5,279 nt of DNA from Kiritimatiellia bacterium (GCA_017411125.1 JAFPNP010000365.1:1-5279); one strand, 5' to 3'. Shown: positions 1 through 5,279, numbered from the stretch's first letter. Numbers and translations are program-made. The notes: generated from the sequence alone by a model not told the origin.

Positions 1-1
1 G

Positions 2-1186
2 CCGGTGTTCGTCGAGTCGGGCCACCGGCAGAAGATTCATACGGTCGACGGGCGCGTGTTGACGGACTGGTGCTGCAGCTGGGGCGCGATGATATTGGGC
101 CATGCCCAATCCGAAGTCAGGAGGGCGATAGTGTTGCGCGCCGCCCGCGGCACGACGTTCGGCATCGCCACTCCGGACGAAGTCGTGTTCGCCGAACGGC
201 TCGTTTCGCTCGTGCCCGGGCTCGAAAGCGTTCGCGTCGTCAACTCCGGCACGGAAGCCGTCATGACGGCGGTGCGCATTGCGCGCGGCGCGACGGGCAG
301 GAACGTGATCTTGAAGTTCGACGGATGCTACCACGGCCATTCGGACGCAATGCTGGTAAGAAGCGGATCGGGAGTGCTGACGATGGGGGCCGCCTCCTCC
401 GCCGGAGTGACGGACGGCGCGGTCGCGGATACCATGGTCGTTCCGTACAACAACCTCAGGGCTGTAAAGACGGCATTCAGGAAGCGCGGCAGAGAGATCG
501 CCGCCGTTATAGTCGAGCCTGTCGCCGGCAATATGGGACTCGTGCCGCCGGCCGACGGTTTCCTGCAAGGACTTTGCGAGATCACGGAGAAGCACGGTGC
601 GTTGCTGATCTGCGACGAAGTGATAAATGGCTTCCGCTTTGGTTTTTCCACATACTCGTCGCTCTACGCCGGCATTACGCCGGATCTCGTCACGCTCGGG
701 AAGGTGATTGGCGGAGGTTTGCCGCTCGCCGCGGTCGGCGGCAGACGCGAATGGATGAATCTGCTCGCGCCGGACGGGCCGGTGTACCAGGCCGGGACGC
801 TTAGCGGAAACCCGCTCGCCGTCGCCGCCGGGCTGAAGACGCTGGCGACGCTGGAGCGCGACATGCCTTATCCCCGCATGGCGGAATTGGGCTGCATGCT
901 TGCGGACGGTATTTCGTCGATTGCCGCCAAGCGCGGCGTCCCCGTCTTCTGCCAGTCGTTCAAGGGCGTGTTCACCCTGTTCTGCACCGACAGGCCGGTA
1001 CGGTGCCTTGCGGACGCGAAGAAATGCTCGACGGAACTCTACGCCAGGATATTTCACGGATTTCTCGATCGTGGGCACTACATCGCGCCGTCGCAGTTCG
1101 AGTGCAACTTTATTTCGGCGGCCCATGCTGCGAGCGACGTGAGGTCGTTTCTGGACGCTTTCGGGAAAATCCTGGACGAACTGTGA
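2..1186 (+). CDS. hemL: Glutamate-1-semialdehyde 2,1-aminomutase (5'-partial)
   Basis: This PLP enzyme converts glutamate-1-semialdehyde to 5-aminolevulinate, the last step of the C5 route to haem and other tetrapyrroles, in the cytosol. The frame is open from the left edge. The GTG at position 5 is probably an internal valine, because the family motif P-x-F precedes the 'VDG' segment and the preceding codon is Pro. By comparison with the E. coli protein about 32 residues are missing. Counting from that Val, visible motifs are SWGAMILGH (25-33), the PLP-phosphate region VNSGTEA (79-85), GCYHGHSD (107-114), EPVAGNMGLVPP (171-182), DEV (204-206), the Schiff-base lysine in TLGKVIGGGLP (Lys233, codon 701-703), GTLSGNPLA (264-272) and APSQFE plus SAAH near the C-terminus. 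These are diagnostic for HemL rather than a generic class III aminotransferase. Nothing looks broken. hisS follows after 71 bp with its own promoter, so hemL may end a separate transcript. Confidence 0.95.
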   Translation, partial: PVFVESGHRQKIHTVDGRVLTDWCCSWGAMILGHAQSEVRRAIVLRAARGTTFGIATPDEVVFAERLVSLVPGLESVRVVNSGTEAVMTAVRIARGATGRNVILKFDGCYHGHSDAMLVRSGSGVLTMGAASSAGVTDGAVADTMVVPYNNLRAVKTAFRKRGREIAAVIVEPVAGNMGLVPPADGFLQGLCEITEKHGALLICDEVINGFRFGFSTYSSLYAGITPDLVTLGKVIGGGLPLAAVGGRREWMNLLAPDGPVYQAGTLSGNPLAVAAGLKTLATLERDMPYPRMAELGCMLADGISSIAAKRGVPVFCQSFKGVFTLFCTDRPVRCLADAKKCSTELYARIFHGFLDRGHYIAPSQFECNFISAAHAASDVRSFLDAFGKILDEL

Positions 1187-1190
1187 TTGG

Positions 1191-1219
1191 GGCCGGGGCT
1201 ATCCGCGCCGGCTGGTTTT
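1191..1219 (+). terminator. Weak hairpin plus T-run after hemL (possible terminator)
   Basis: GGCCGG (1191-1196) can pair with CCGGCT (1208-1213; the outermost pair is G-T) around an 11-nt loop. It is followed by GG and then TTTT (1216-1219). The stem is short and the T-run is brief, so this is at best an inefficient intrinsic terminator just after the hemL stop. It could also be chance in GC-rich DNA. It lies immediately upstream of the hisS -10 box. Confidence 0.25.
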
Positions 1220-1220
1220 G

Positions 1221-1229
1221 TGGTATAAT
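1221..1229 (+). promoter_or_regulatory. Extended -10 promoter for hisS
   Basis: TGGTATAAT (1221-1229) is a perfect extended -10 (TGn) joined to a perfect TATAAT, standing out in otherwise GC-rich sequence. No recognisable TTGACA-like -35 sits 16-18 bp upstream, as is tolerated by extended -10 promoters of housekeeping sigma factors. Transcription would start near 1236, giving a leader of about 22 nt before the hisS ATG. It would drive hisS and the overlapping genes behind it. Confidence 0.65.
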
Positions 1230-1248
1230 ACACTCCGTTTGGAGATTG

Positions 1249-1254
1249 AAGGAG
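1249..1254 (+). promoter_or_regulatory. Ribosome binding site of hisS
   Basis: AAGGAG lies 3 nt before ATG 1258. It fixes the hisS start, since the frame is open upstream back into hemL and could otherwise be extended. The same 12-nt string AAGGAGAAAATG recurs at the ilvB start. Confidence 0.75.
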
Positions 1255-1257
1255 AAA

Positions 1258-2520
1258 ATGGCAGGACAGATTTCATTTGAGCCGCCTCGCGGCATGAGGG
1301 ATTTCTACCCCGAGGACATGGCTTGGCGCAACCGCGTGTTCGACGCGTTCCGTGCCGCCGCGGACGCCGCCGGGTTCGAACCCTACGATTCATGCGTCGT
1401 GGAGAGCTACGACCTGCTCGCCAGAAAGGCGGGCGAGGAGGTCGGCAACCAGATATACCACTTTTTCGACAAGAGCGAGCGTCACATCGCCCTCCGCCCG
1501 GAAATGACGCCCACCCTCGCGCGTATGGTCGCGCAGAGGCAGGGATCCCTTTCCTTCCCTATCAAGTGGACGGCAATAGCGCAGTGTTTCCGCTATGAGC
1601 GCATGACGAAAGGCCGCAAGCGCGAACACTATCAGTGGAATATGGACATCGTCGGCGAAGAGAGTGTGCTCGCCGAGGTCGAGGTGCTCGGTGCCGCGTG
1701 CGACGCGTTGCGGCGCATGGGGCTTTCGGACGCCGACTGGCGGGTACACGTTTCGTCCCGCGCGCTTCTCGCCGAGCTTCTCGCTGCGAGCGGCATTCCG
1801 GAGGAACGCCACGCCAGCGTGTTCCTTGCGCTCGACAAACGCGGGAAGATTCCCGATGCGGAAATCAAGTTCATTCTTCAGGAGGGCGGGCTCGACGATG
1901 CCGGAATCGCCAAGACGTTCGAGCTTCTCGACGTGAAGGGGCTGGACGGTGCGGCTGCGCTCGTTGCGCAGGACTCTCCTGCCGTCGCGCAGCTGCGCGA
2001 GCTTTTCCGCCTCGCCGGAATCGCCGGCTTCGCAGACCAGCTGCAGTTCGACATCGCCGTGATACGCGGCCTCAGCTACTACACCGGCATCGTGTTCGAG
2101 TGCTTCGACACCGCCGGCGAGTTCCGCGCGATCTTCGGCGGAGGCCGCTACGACAGCCTTCTCACGACCATCGGCGGTGCGCCGACGCCCGCCGTAGGGC
2201 TTGGATTCGGCGACGTGGTGGTGACCGAACTCCTTAAAGCGAGGCTCGGCGCGGACGCCGCGCAGGCGAAGAAGGGCGTGTACGTCGGCTTCATGTTCCC
2301 GGAGCAGCGCGACGCGGCGCTGGTGTTCGCGGCGAAGCTGCGGGCGTCGGGCGAGTGCGTGAACCTCGCTCTGCGCAAACAGAAGCCAAAGCAGTTCTTC
2401 GCCCACGCCGGGGCATCCGGCTGCGCGAAGGCGGTGTTCATCGGCCCGGACGACGTGGCGGCCGGGCGCGTCAGGATGAAGGATCTCGCCACGAGGGAAG
2501 AGACGTCCGTTGCGCTTTGA
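1258..2520 (+). CDS. hisS: Histidyl-tRNA synthetase
   Basis: This cytosolic class II aminoacyl-tRNA synthetase activates histidine with ATP and charges tRNA-His. The product is 420 aa, usual for bacterial HisRS. The start is chosen at ATG 1258 because AAGGAG precedes it and homology begins at PPRGMRDF (9-16). The catalytic core includes RPEMTPTLAR (80-89), motif 2 from FRYER (111-115) through REHYQWNMDIVG (122-133), the histidine-specific motif RGLSYYTGIVFE (270-281) with the catalytic Arg at 270, FGGGRYD (293-299) and motif 3 near AVGLGFG (312-318). The C-terminal anticodon-binding domain begins around KKGVYVGF (338) and runs to the end. Two variants stand out: Thr117 occupies the place of the Gln118 that contacts G-1 of tRNA-His in E. 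coli, and the usual RGLDYY is RGLSYY. From memory, this MTKGRKREHYQW style resembles plant-organelle and some bacterial HisRS. The gene leads an overlapping cluster and has its own upstream promoter. Confidence 0.96.
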   Translation: MAGQISFEPPRGMRDFYPEDMAWRNRVFDAFRAAADAAGFEPYDSCVVESYDLLARKAGEEVGNQIYHFFDKSERHIALRPEMTPTLARMVAQRQGSLSFPIKWTAIAQCFRYERMTKGRKREHYQWNMDIVGEESVLAEVEVLGAACDALRRMGLSDADWRVHVSSRALLAELLAASGIPEERHASVFLALDKRGKIPDAEIKFILQEGGLDDAGIAKTFELLDVKGLDGAAALVAQDSPAVAQLRELFRLAGIAGFADQLQFDIAVIRGLSYYTGIVFECFDTAGEFRAIFGGGRYDSLLTTIGGAPTPAVGLGFGDVVVTELLKARLGADAAQAKKGVYVGFMFPEQRDAALVFAAKLRASGECVNLALRKQKPKQFFAHAGASGCAKAVFIGPDDVAAGRVRMKDLATREETSVAL

Positions 2521-3130
2521 ACTTGACAGATGCGCCGCGGCCGCCGTGGCCGAGCTCGCGGTGCGGTTCGCCAGAGTGCGCGCGGGAGTGGACGTCGGGT
2601 TCGGCGACGCAGCGGTATCGCAGGCGCTCCGGGCGGCGTGTCCCGGCGTGTGGATGACAGTGGAGGATGCGTCTGCCGCGAGGGTTCGCGTGGCGGAGGC
2701 GATCGATCCGAAGACCGTGCTGCAGCTCGGTTCCGGCGGGGAGATGCCGTTCGACGACCACCAGTTCGAGGTGGTGGTGCTTTCAGGATCCATGCTGCGC
2801 GGCGAGCGCGGCAGGGTGTTGAATTTCCTGCGCGAGGCGCACAGGGTTCTGCAGGGCGGCGGATGCCTCATATTCACCGTGGACGAAACCCGTTCGGCGG
2901 ACGGCCACGGGTTCACGCAAAGGAGCGTATACGACCTGTTGAAGGACGGTTTCGACGTGGTGGGGTTGAAGCGTCCGCCATGGTGGAAATTCGGCGCGGC
3001 CGGTCGCACCATGACTGTGTGCGCCAGACGGAAAAACTGGCGCGGGCGTTCGGCGCAGATCGTTGGGGCTTCTATGCCGGTATCGTCCGCGATGCTTTCG
3101 CCGCGTGAACGAAAGGGAGGTGCGAGATGA
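2510..3130 (+). CDS. SAM-dependent methyltransferase-like protein (Methyltransf_11 type)
   Basis: This is a 206-aa protein with the pattern of a class I SAM-dependent methyltransferase; substrate unknown. A short N-terminal helical stretch leads to motif I VDVGFGDA (28-34, ending at Ala34), where the family usually has a GxGxG-like loop. The expected strand-2 acidic residue is in MTVEDASAARV (49-59). Motif III/IV is EMPFDDHQFEVVVL (78-91), and motif V/VI is LREAHRVLQGGGCLIF (107-122), close to the family's 'RVLKPGG'. A last strand, GRTMTVCARR (165-174), completes the fold, and a basic tail follows. The start is TTG 2510, inside the last codons of hisS (11-nt overlap), with GGAAG about 9 nt upstream. 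A later GTG at 2561 is possible but would shorten the N-terminal helix. The stop overlaps the next gene as ATGA. The degenerate motif I leaves open a weak or non-catalytic protein. A methyltransferase fold is likely; nothing more specific can be said. Confidence 0.82.
   Translation: MRFELDRCAAAAVAELAVRFARVRAGVDVGFGDAAVSQALRAACPGVWMTVEDASAARVRVAEAIDPKTVLQLGSGGEMPFDDHQFEVVVLSGSMLRGERGRVLNFLREAHRVLQGGGCLIFTVDETRSADGHGFTQRSVYDLLKDGFDVVGLKRPPWWKFGAAGRTMTVCARRKNWRGRSAQIVGASMPVSSAMLSPRERKGGAR
3115..3121 (+). promoter_or_regulatory. Ribosome binding site of the Sel1-repeat gene
   Basis: GGGAGGT lies 5 nt before ATG 3127, inside the last codons of the methyltransferase-like gene. This strong site supports the start of the downstream gene and its ATGA coupling to the upstream stop. 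Confidence 0.75.
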
Positions 3131-4239
3131 AAAGGTTTGCCGGAATGCTGCTCGCCGCCGCGTGCTGCATCGCGGCGCAACAGACGCAGGCGCATTCTGA
3201 AAATGCGATTACGCGGCTTTTGAACTCGAAGGCGTCGGGGTCGGTGCGCGGGTACGCGGATGCTGCGGCGGAGGTCGCAAAGGAGGCGGAAAAAGGGCGC
3301 GCGGTGCATGCGTACGTGCTTGCGCTCGTTTCCATGATGCCGTCCCCGCCGCCGGCCGCGAAACTCGACGAGGCGACGCGCAGAAAATATCTCGACGGAT
3401 GCCGCGACAAGATCAAGAAACTCGCGGATGAAAAGAACAATTCGATGGCGCTCTATCTTCTTGCGCTGGAGGGCAACGACCGCGATCTTATGCATCGGGC
3501 CGCGGACGCGGGCAATGTGCAGGCCTTGAACGCATGGGGCACGTATTTGGTCACGGGCGGGGTGGACGCGGCTGCCGCCGACACGAACGAGGTGAATCGC
3601 ATCCTGGGCGTCGCGTTCGAGTACTTCAAGAAGGCCGCCGCGCAGAACGACGCGAACGGCCTCTACAACCTTGGCATGTGCCATCTTCGCGGACTTGGCA
3701 CGCCGCGCGACGACCAGAGCGCGTTCAGCAACTTCCGCGCCGCCGCCGAGAAAGGACATCCCGAGGCCATCAACAACATCGGCCTGTTCTTCCGCGAAGG
3801 ACGCGTGGTGAACAAGGATCCGGAACTCAGCGCCAAGTGGTTCGAGAAGTCCGCCAGCTACGAAAATCCGTACGGACAGTTCAACTACGCTCTCGCCCTG
3901 CAGCACGGCGAGGGAGTGGCGAAGGACGAGGCCAAGGCGGTGGAGTACCTGAAAAAGGCGGCGGACGGAGGATGCGTGGAGGCGGTAGACGCCTACGGCG
4001 TGGCGCTGTGGAAGGGACGCGGCATCAAGGAAGATGCGAAGGCAGCGTTCGGCATGTTCAGAATCGCGGCGGAAAACGGCTATCCTCCCGCAATGGAGAA
4101 TCTTTCCACGTGCTACCGACTGGGAAAGGGCGTGAAGGCCGACGAAAGGAAGTCGATCGAATGGAAGATAAGGTCGCGCGCCGTTCGCGGCGACCGCAAC
4201 GCGCAGGCTTGGCTTGAGCAGAACGCAAGGAGAAAATGA
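3127..4239 (+). CDS. Exported Sel1-like repeat (SLR/TPR-type) protein
   Basis: This is a 370-aa solenoid protein predicted to be exported. Residues 1-22 form a Sec signal peptide: MKR, a hydrophobic core of Leu/Ala/Cys, and a probable type I cleavage site after TQA. Cys13 and Cys14 are not in a good lipobox, because position -3 is Ala. Residues 23-128 are Ala/Lys/Glu-rich and mostly helical, with one possible degenerate repeat at 106-130. From about 131 to 355 there are six Sel1-like units: a long divergent first one (131-175), then five of about 36 residues starting near 176, 212, 248, 284 and 320. Their recurring pattern is small-x-x-LG, a 'G-x-G' turn, D/E-x-x-x-A, then the [FYW]-x-[RK]-x-A-A-E-x-G type helix end. 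SLR proteins are protein-interaction scaffolds, often in the envelope; no enzymatic motif is visible. The gene overlaps both neighbours by ATGA, so it is co-translated with a methyltransferase-like gene and ilvB. The partner and the role are unknown. Confidence 0.9.
   Translation: MKRFAGMLLAAACCIAAQQTQAHSENAITRLLNSKASGSVRGYADAAAEVAKEAEKGRAVHAYVLALVSMMPSPPPAAKLDEATRRKYLDGCRDKIKKLADEKNNSMALYLLALEGNDRDLMHRAADAGNVQALNAWGTYLVTGGVDAAAADTNEVNRILGVAFEYFKKAAAQNDANGLYNLGMCHLRGLGTPRDDQSAFSNFRAAAEKGHPEAINNIGLFFREGRVVNKDPELSAKWFEKSASYENPYGQFNYALALQHGEGVAKDEAKAVEYLKKAADGGCVEAVDAYGVALWKGRGIKEDAKAAFGMFRIAAENGYPPAMENLSTCYRLGKGVKADERKSIEWKIRSRAVRGDRNAQAWLEQNARRK
4227..4232 (+). promoter_or_regulatory. Ribosome binding site of ilvB
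   Basis: AAGGAG lies 3 nt before ATG 4236, within the last codons of the Sel1-repeat gene. It supports the ATGA-coupled start and is identical in sequence and spacing to the hisS site. Confidence 0.7.
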
Positions 4240-5123
4240 AGAAAAGCGAGAGACTACAGGCGACGGGCGCGCAGGCGCTCGTCGATTCGCTCGTCAAGGC
4301 GGGCACGGAGGTGCTGTTCGGATATCCGGGCGGCGCGGTGCTGGACATATTCAACTGTCTGCCCGATGCGCCGTTTCAGTTCATCCTCGGACGCCACGAG
4401 CAGGGATGCGTCCACATGGCCGACGGCTACGCCCGCGCCAAGGGCAAGCCCGGAGTGTGCCTCGTCACGTCGGGCCCCGGCGCCACCAACACGATCACCG
4501 GCCTCGCCACCGCCAACATGGACGGCGTGCCGCTAATCTGCATAACCGGACAGGTCCCCATGGACCAGATCGGCACGGACGCCTTCCAGGAAGCGGACAT
4601 GAACGGCATCTGCCGCGCCGTGACGAAGCACAGCTTCCTCGTGCAGAGCGCCGACGAGGTGCCGGAGACCGTGGCGGAAGCGTTCTACATCGCAACGCAC
4701 GGCAAGCCCGGCCCGGTCGTGATCGACATGCCCAAAAACGTGCAGCGCGCTTTCACCTCCGCGCAATACCCGGAGCGCGTGTCGTTAAGGGCATACCATC
4801 CCGAGTCGACGGCCACGTCCTCGCAGATGACGCGTTTCGCGAAGATGGTGAACGAGGCGAAGCGTCCCGTCATCTACGCCGGCGGCGGCGTGATAGCGAG
4901 CGGCGCCGCGAAAGACGTGGCCAACCTGGCGCACAAGGCGCAGATACCCGTGGCCACGACGCTCATGGGCCTCGGCTCGTTCGACGAGAACGACCCGCTT
5001 TCGCTCCGTCTCGCCGGAATGCACGGAACCGCCGCCGCGAACTATGCGATAAACGACGCGGATCTCATCGTCGCGCTCGGCGTGCGCTTCTCCGACCGCG
5101 TCACCGGCAAGCTCGCCGTATAA
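4236..5123 (+). CDS. ilvB: Acetolactate synthase large subunit, cut off after about half its length
   Basis: This is the N-terminal half of the ThDP enzyme that condenses two pyruvates to acetolactate, or pyruvate and 2-oxobutyrate to acetohydroxybutyrate, the first common step of valine, leucine and isoleucine synthesis. The pyrimidine-binding domain spans about 8-175: FGYPGGAVLDIF (28-39), the catalytic glutamate in GRHEQG (Glu55), MADGYAR (61-67), TSGPGATN (78-85) and ITGQVPMDQIGTDAFQE (103-119). The central domain begins around 198 and is readable to RFSDRVTGKLA (284-294). The family normally continues with E or a similar residue and about 270 more residues, including the C-terminal ThDP/Mg2+ motif (GDG...N). 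Here one Val and TAA follow, and no other frame resumes the protein. The break coincides with a drop in G+C and a foreign-looking promoter, so the stop at 5121-5123 is probably made by joined DNA. True ilvB sequence ends near 5118. The start is ATGA-coupled to the preceding gene. As drawn, the product would lack the cofactor-binding domain and be inactive. Confidence 0.93.
   Translation: MKKSERLQATGAQALVDSLVKAGTEVLFGYPGGAVLDIFNCLPDAPFQFILGRHEQGCVHMADGYARAKGKPGVCLVTSGPGATNTITGLATANMDGVPLICITGQVPMDQIGTDAFQEADMNGICRAVTKHSFLVQSADEVPETVAEAFYIATHGKPGPVVIDMPKNVQRAFTSAQYPERVSLRAYHPESTATSSQMTRFAKMVNEAKRPVIYAGGGVIASGAAKDVANLAHKAQIPVATTLMGLGSFDENDPLSLRLAGMHGTAAANYAINDADLIVALGVRFSDRVTGKLAV
5115..5122. 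other. Sequence junction: GC-rich chromosome to Bacteroidota-like DNA
   Basis: Conserved ilvB coding ends at CTCGCC (5112-5117), and the next codon no longer fits the family. G+C is 66% over 4961-5120 and 45% over 5121-5279. On the right a TAnnTTTG box and a Bacteroidota-type reading frame begin at once, with no transposase, inverted repeat, tRNA or attachment site visible. The exact breakpoint is uncertain by a few bases. A chimeric assembly is the simplest reading; a real recombination event is possible. Confidence 0.75.
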
Positions 5124-5130
5124 AAGGGGA

Positions 5131-5157
5131 TTGTTGGGTAAAAAAACTGTATCTTTG
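5131..5157 (+). promoter_or_regulatory. Bacteroidota-type promoter (TAnnTTTG -7 box)
   Basis: TATCTTTG (5150-5157) matches the Bacteroides/Prevotella -7 consensus TAnnTTTG exactly. A TTG at 5131-5133 could serve as a -33 element with 16 nt between, somewhat short of the usual spacing near 19; a better element may have been lost at the junction. Transcription would start around 5160-5164, practically at the ATG of the next gene. This box is foreign to the style of the hisS promoter (TGnTATAAT) in the same window. Confidence 0.7.
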
Positions 5158-5162
5158 CAGTC

Positions 5163-5279
5163 ATGAAACCAGCGCAGATATTTCACCAGTACATCTGGAT
5201 TATCAATACACTCAGGGCCTATGGCAAGTTGACCCTCGAAGAACTGAACCAGCAGTGGATTGCCTATCGTGTGGCCGAC
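5163..5279 (+). CDS. Probable WYL-domain transcriptional regulator, N-terminus only (3'-partial)
   Basis: Thirty-nine codons run from ATG 5163 to the right edge without a stop. The readable pattern, Q-Y-I-W-I-I-N-T-L, then Y-G-K-L-T-L-E-E-L-N-x-x-W (about residues 9-32), resembles the N-terminal helix-turn-helix of Bacteroidota WYL-domain regulators, which typically read 'RYIWLVDTI...G+IT..E(L/I)N..W' about eight to ten residues after the initiator Met. WYL proteins bind DNA and often sense nucleic-acid ligands or control stress and defence genes, but the WYL domain itself is outside the window, so the assignment rests on a short segment. There is no Shine-Dalgarno site. The -7 box ends 5 nt before the ATG, which would make the mRNA nearly leaderless. 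Lower G+C than all preceding genes supports a different genome of origin. Confidence 0.6.
   Translation, partial: MKPAQIFHQYIWIINTLRAYGKLTLEELNQQWIAYRVAD

Noticed and set aside
70..804. Long plus-strand open frame overlapping hemL in another register.
   Set aside because: Arg-rich shadow translation without any conserved motif; the hemL frame carries all the family signatures.
1003..1257. A possible 85-residue N-terminal extension of HisRS reading back into hemL.
   Set aside because: The frame happens to be open, but it overlaps conserved hemL coding, the promoter and AAGGAG site lie downstream of it, and HisRS homology begins just after ATG 1258.
3127..3192. Lipoprotein signal with Cys13 or Cys14 as the lipidated residue of the Sel1-repeat protein.
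   Set aside because: Position -3 is Ala rather than Leu/Val/Ile and the hydrophobic stretch before the Cys is very short; a type I site after TQA fits better.
1390..3906. An 838-codon open frame on the minus strand opposite hisS, the methyltransferase-like gene and the Sel1-repeat gene.
   Set aside because: It is antisense to three well-supported genes. Over hisS and the Sel1 gene it is codon-aligned, where its stops would need TTA, CTA or TCA sense codons, which are rare in GC-rich genes; it ends exactly at the first such codon, TCA (Ser45 of hisS). The translation is Arg/Ala/His-rich with no family pattern and no start signal.
3534..4217. Plus-strand open frame inside the Sel1-repeat gene.
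   Set aside because: Its repetitive Arg/Gly-rich translation only mirrors the repeat periodicity of the true frame; no start site or family pattern.
5119..5162. Insertion sequence or phage attachment site explaining the ilvB break.
   Set aside because: No inverted repeat, target duplication, tRNA fragment or transposase/integrase coding is visible on either side, although the right-hand flank is short.
4785..5186. A 133-codon minus-strand frame spanning the ilvB junction.
   Set aside because: It is antisense to conserved ilvB codons and merely crosses the junction; no ribosome binding site or recognisable domain.

Overview
The window holds two unrelated kinds of DNA. Positions 1 to about 5118 are GC-rich bacterial chromosome, densely packed and entirely plus-strand: the 3' part of a glutamate-1-semialdehyde aminomutase gene (hemL), then hisS, a small SAM-dependent methyltransferase-like gene, an exported Sel1-repeat protein gene, and the first half of an acetolactate synthase large-subunit gene (ilvB). 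From about 5119 to the end the sequence changes character. G+C falls from 66% in the 160 bases before 5121 to 45% in the 159 bases from 5121 on. A Bacteroidota-style -7 promoter box appears, and a new reading frame starts that resembles the N-terminus of Bacteroidota WYL-domain regulators. The ilvB frame stops at residue 295 of an expected 550-600 exactly at this boundary, so the right end looks like a chimeric junction, most simply an assembly artefact.

Layout. hemL is cut by the left edge and ends at 1186. A 71-bp gap carries a weak hairpin and an extended -10 promoter with a perfect TATAAT. hisS (1258-2520) opens a tight gene chain: the methyltransferase gene overlaps hisS by 11 nt, the Sel1 gene overlaps the methyltransferase gene by 4 nt (ATGA), and ilvB overlaps the Sel1 gene by 4 nt (ATGA). 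This implies one transcript and probable translational coupling. hisS and ilvB have the same initiation sequence, AAGGAGAAAATG. There is no gene-free stretch over 300 bases and no RNA gene, CRISPR array or insertion sequence that I can recognise.

Organism. High G+C, canonical Shine-Dalgarno sites, the C5 route to tetrapyrroles and a HisRS with an unusual motif-2 loop fit a GC-rich Gram-negative-type bacterium. A member of the Verrucomicrobiota/Kiritimatiellota/Lentisphaerota assemblage from a gut-like community is a guess that the sequence cannot settle. The right-hand 160 bases suggest a Bacteroidales genome such as Prevotella or Bacteroides from the same kind of community.

Function. The main genes are housekeeping: 5-aminolevulinate synthesis, histidyl-tRNA charging and branched-chain amino-acid synthesis. 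The methyltransferase-like and Sel1-repeat proteins between hisS and ilvB have no assignable specific role. I see no convincing new defence or mobile system. The points most worth checking are the junction, the HisRS motif-2 loop and the mixed, overlapping operon.
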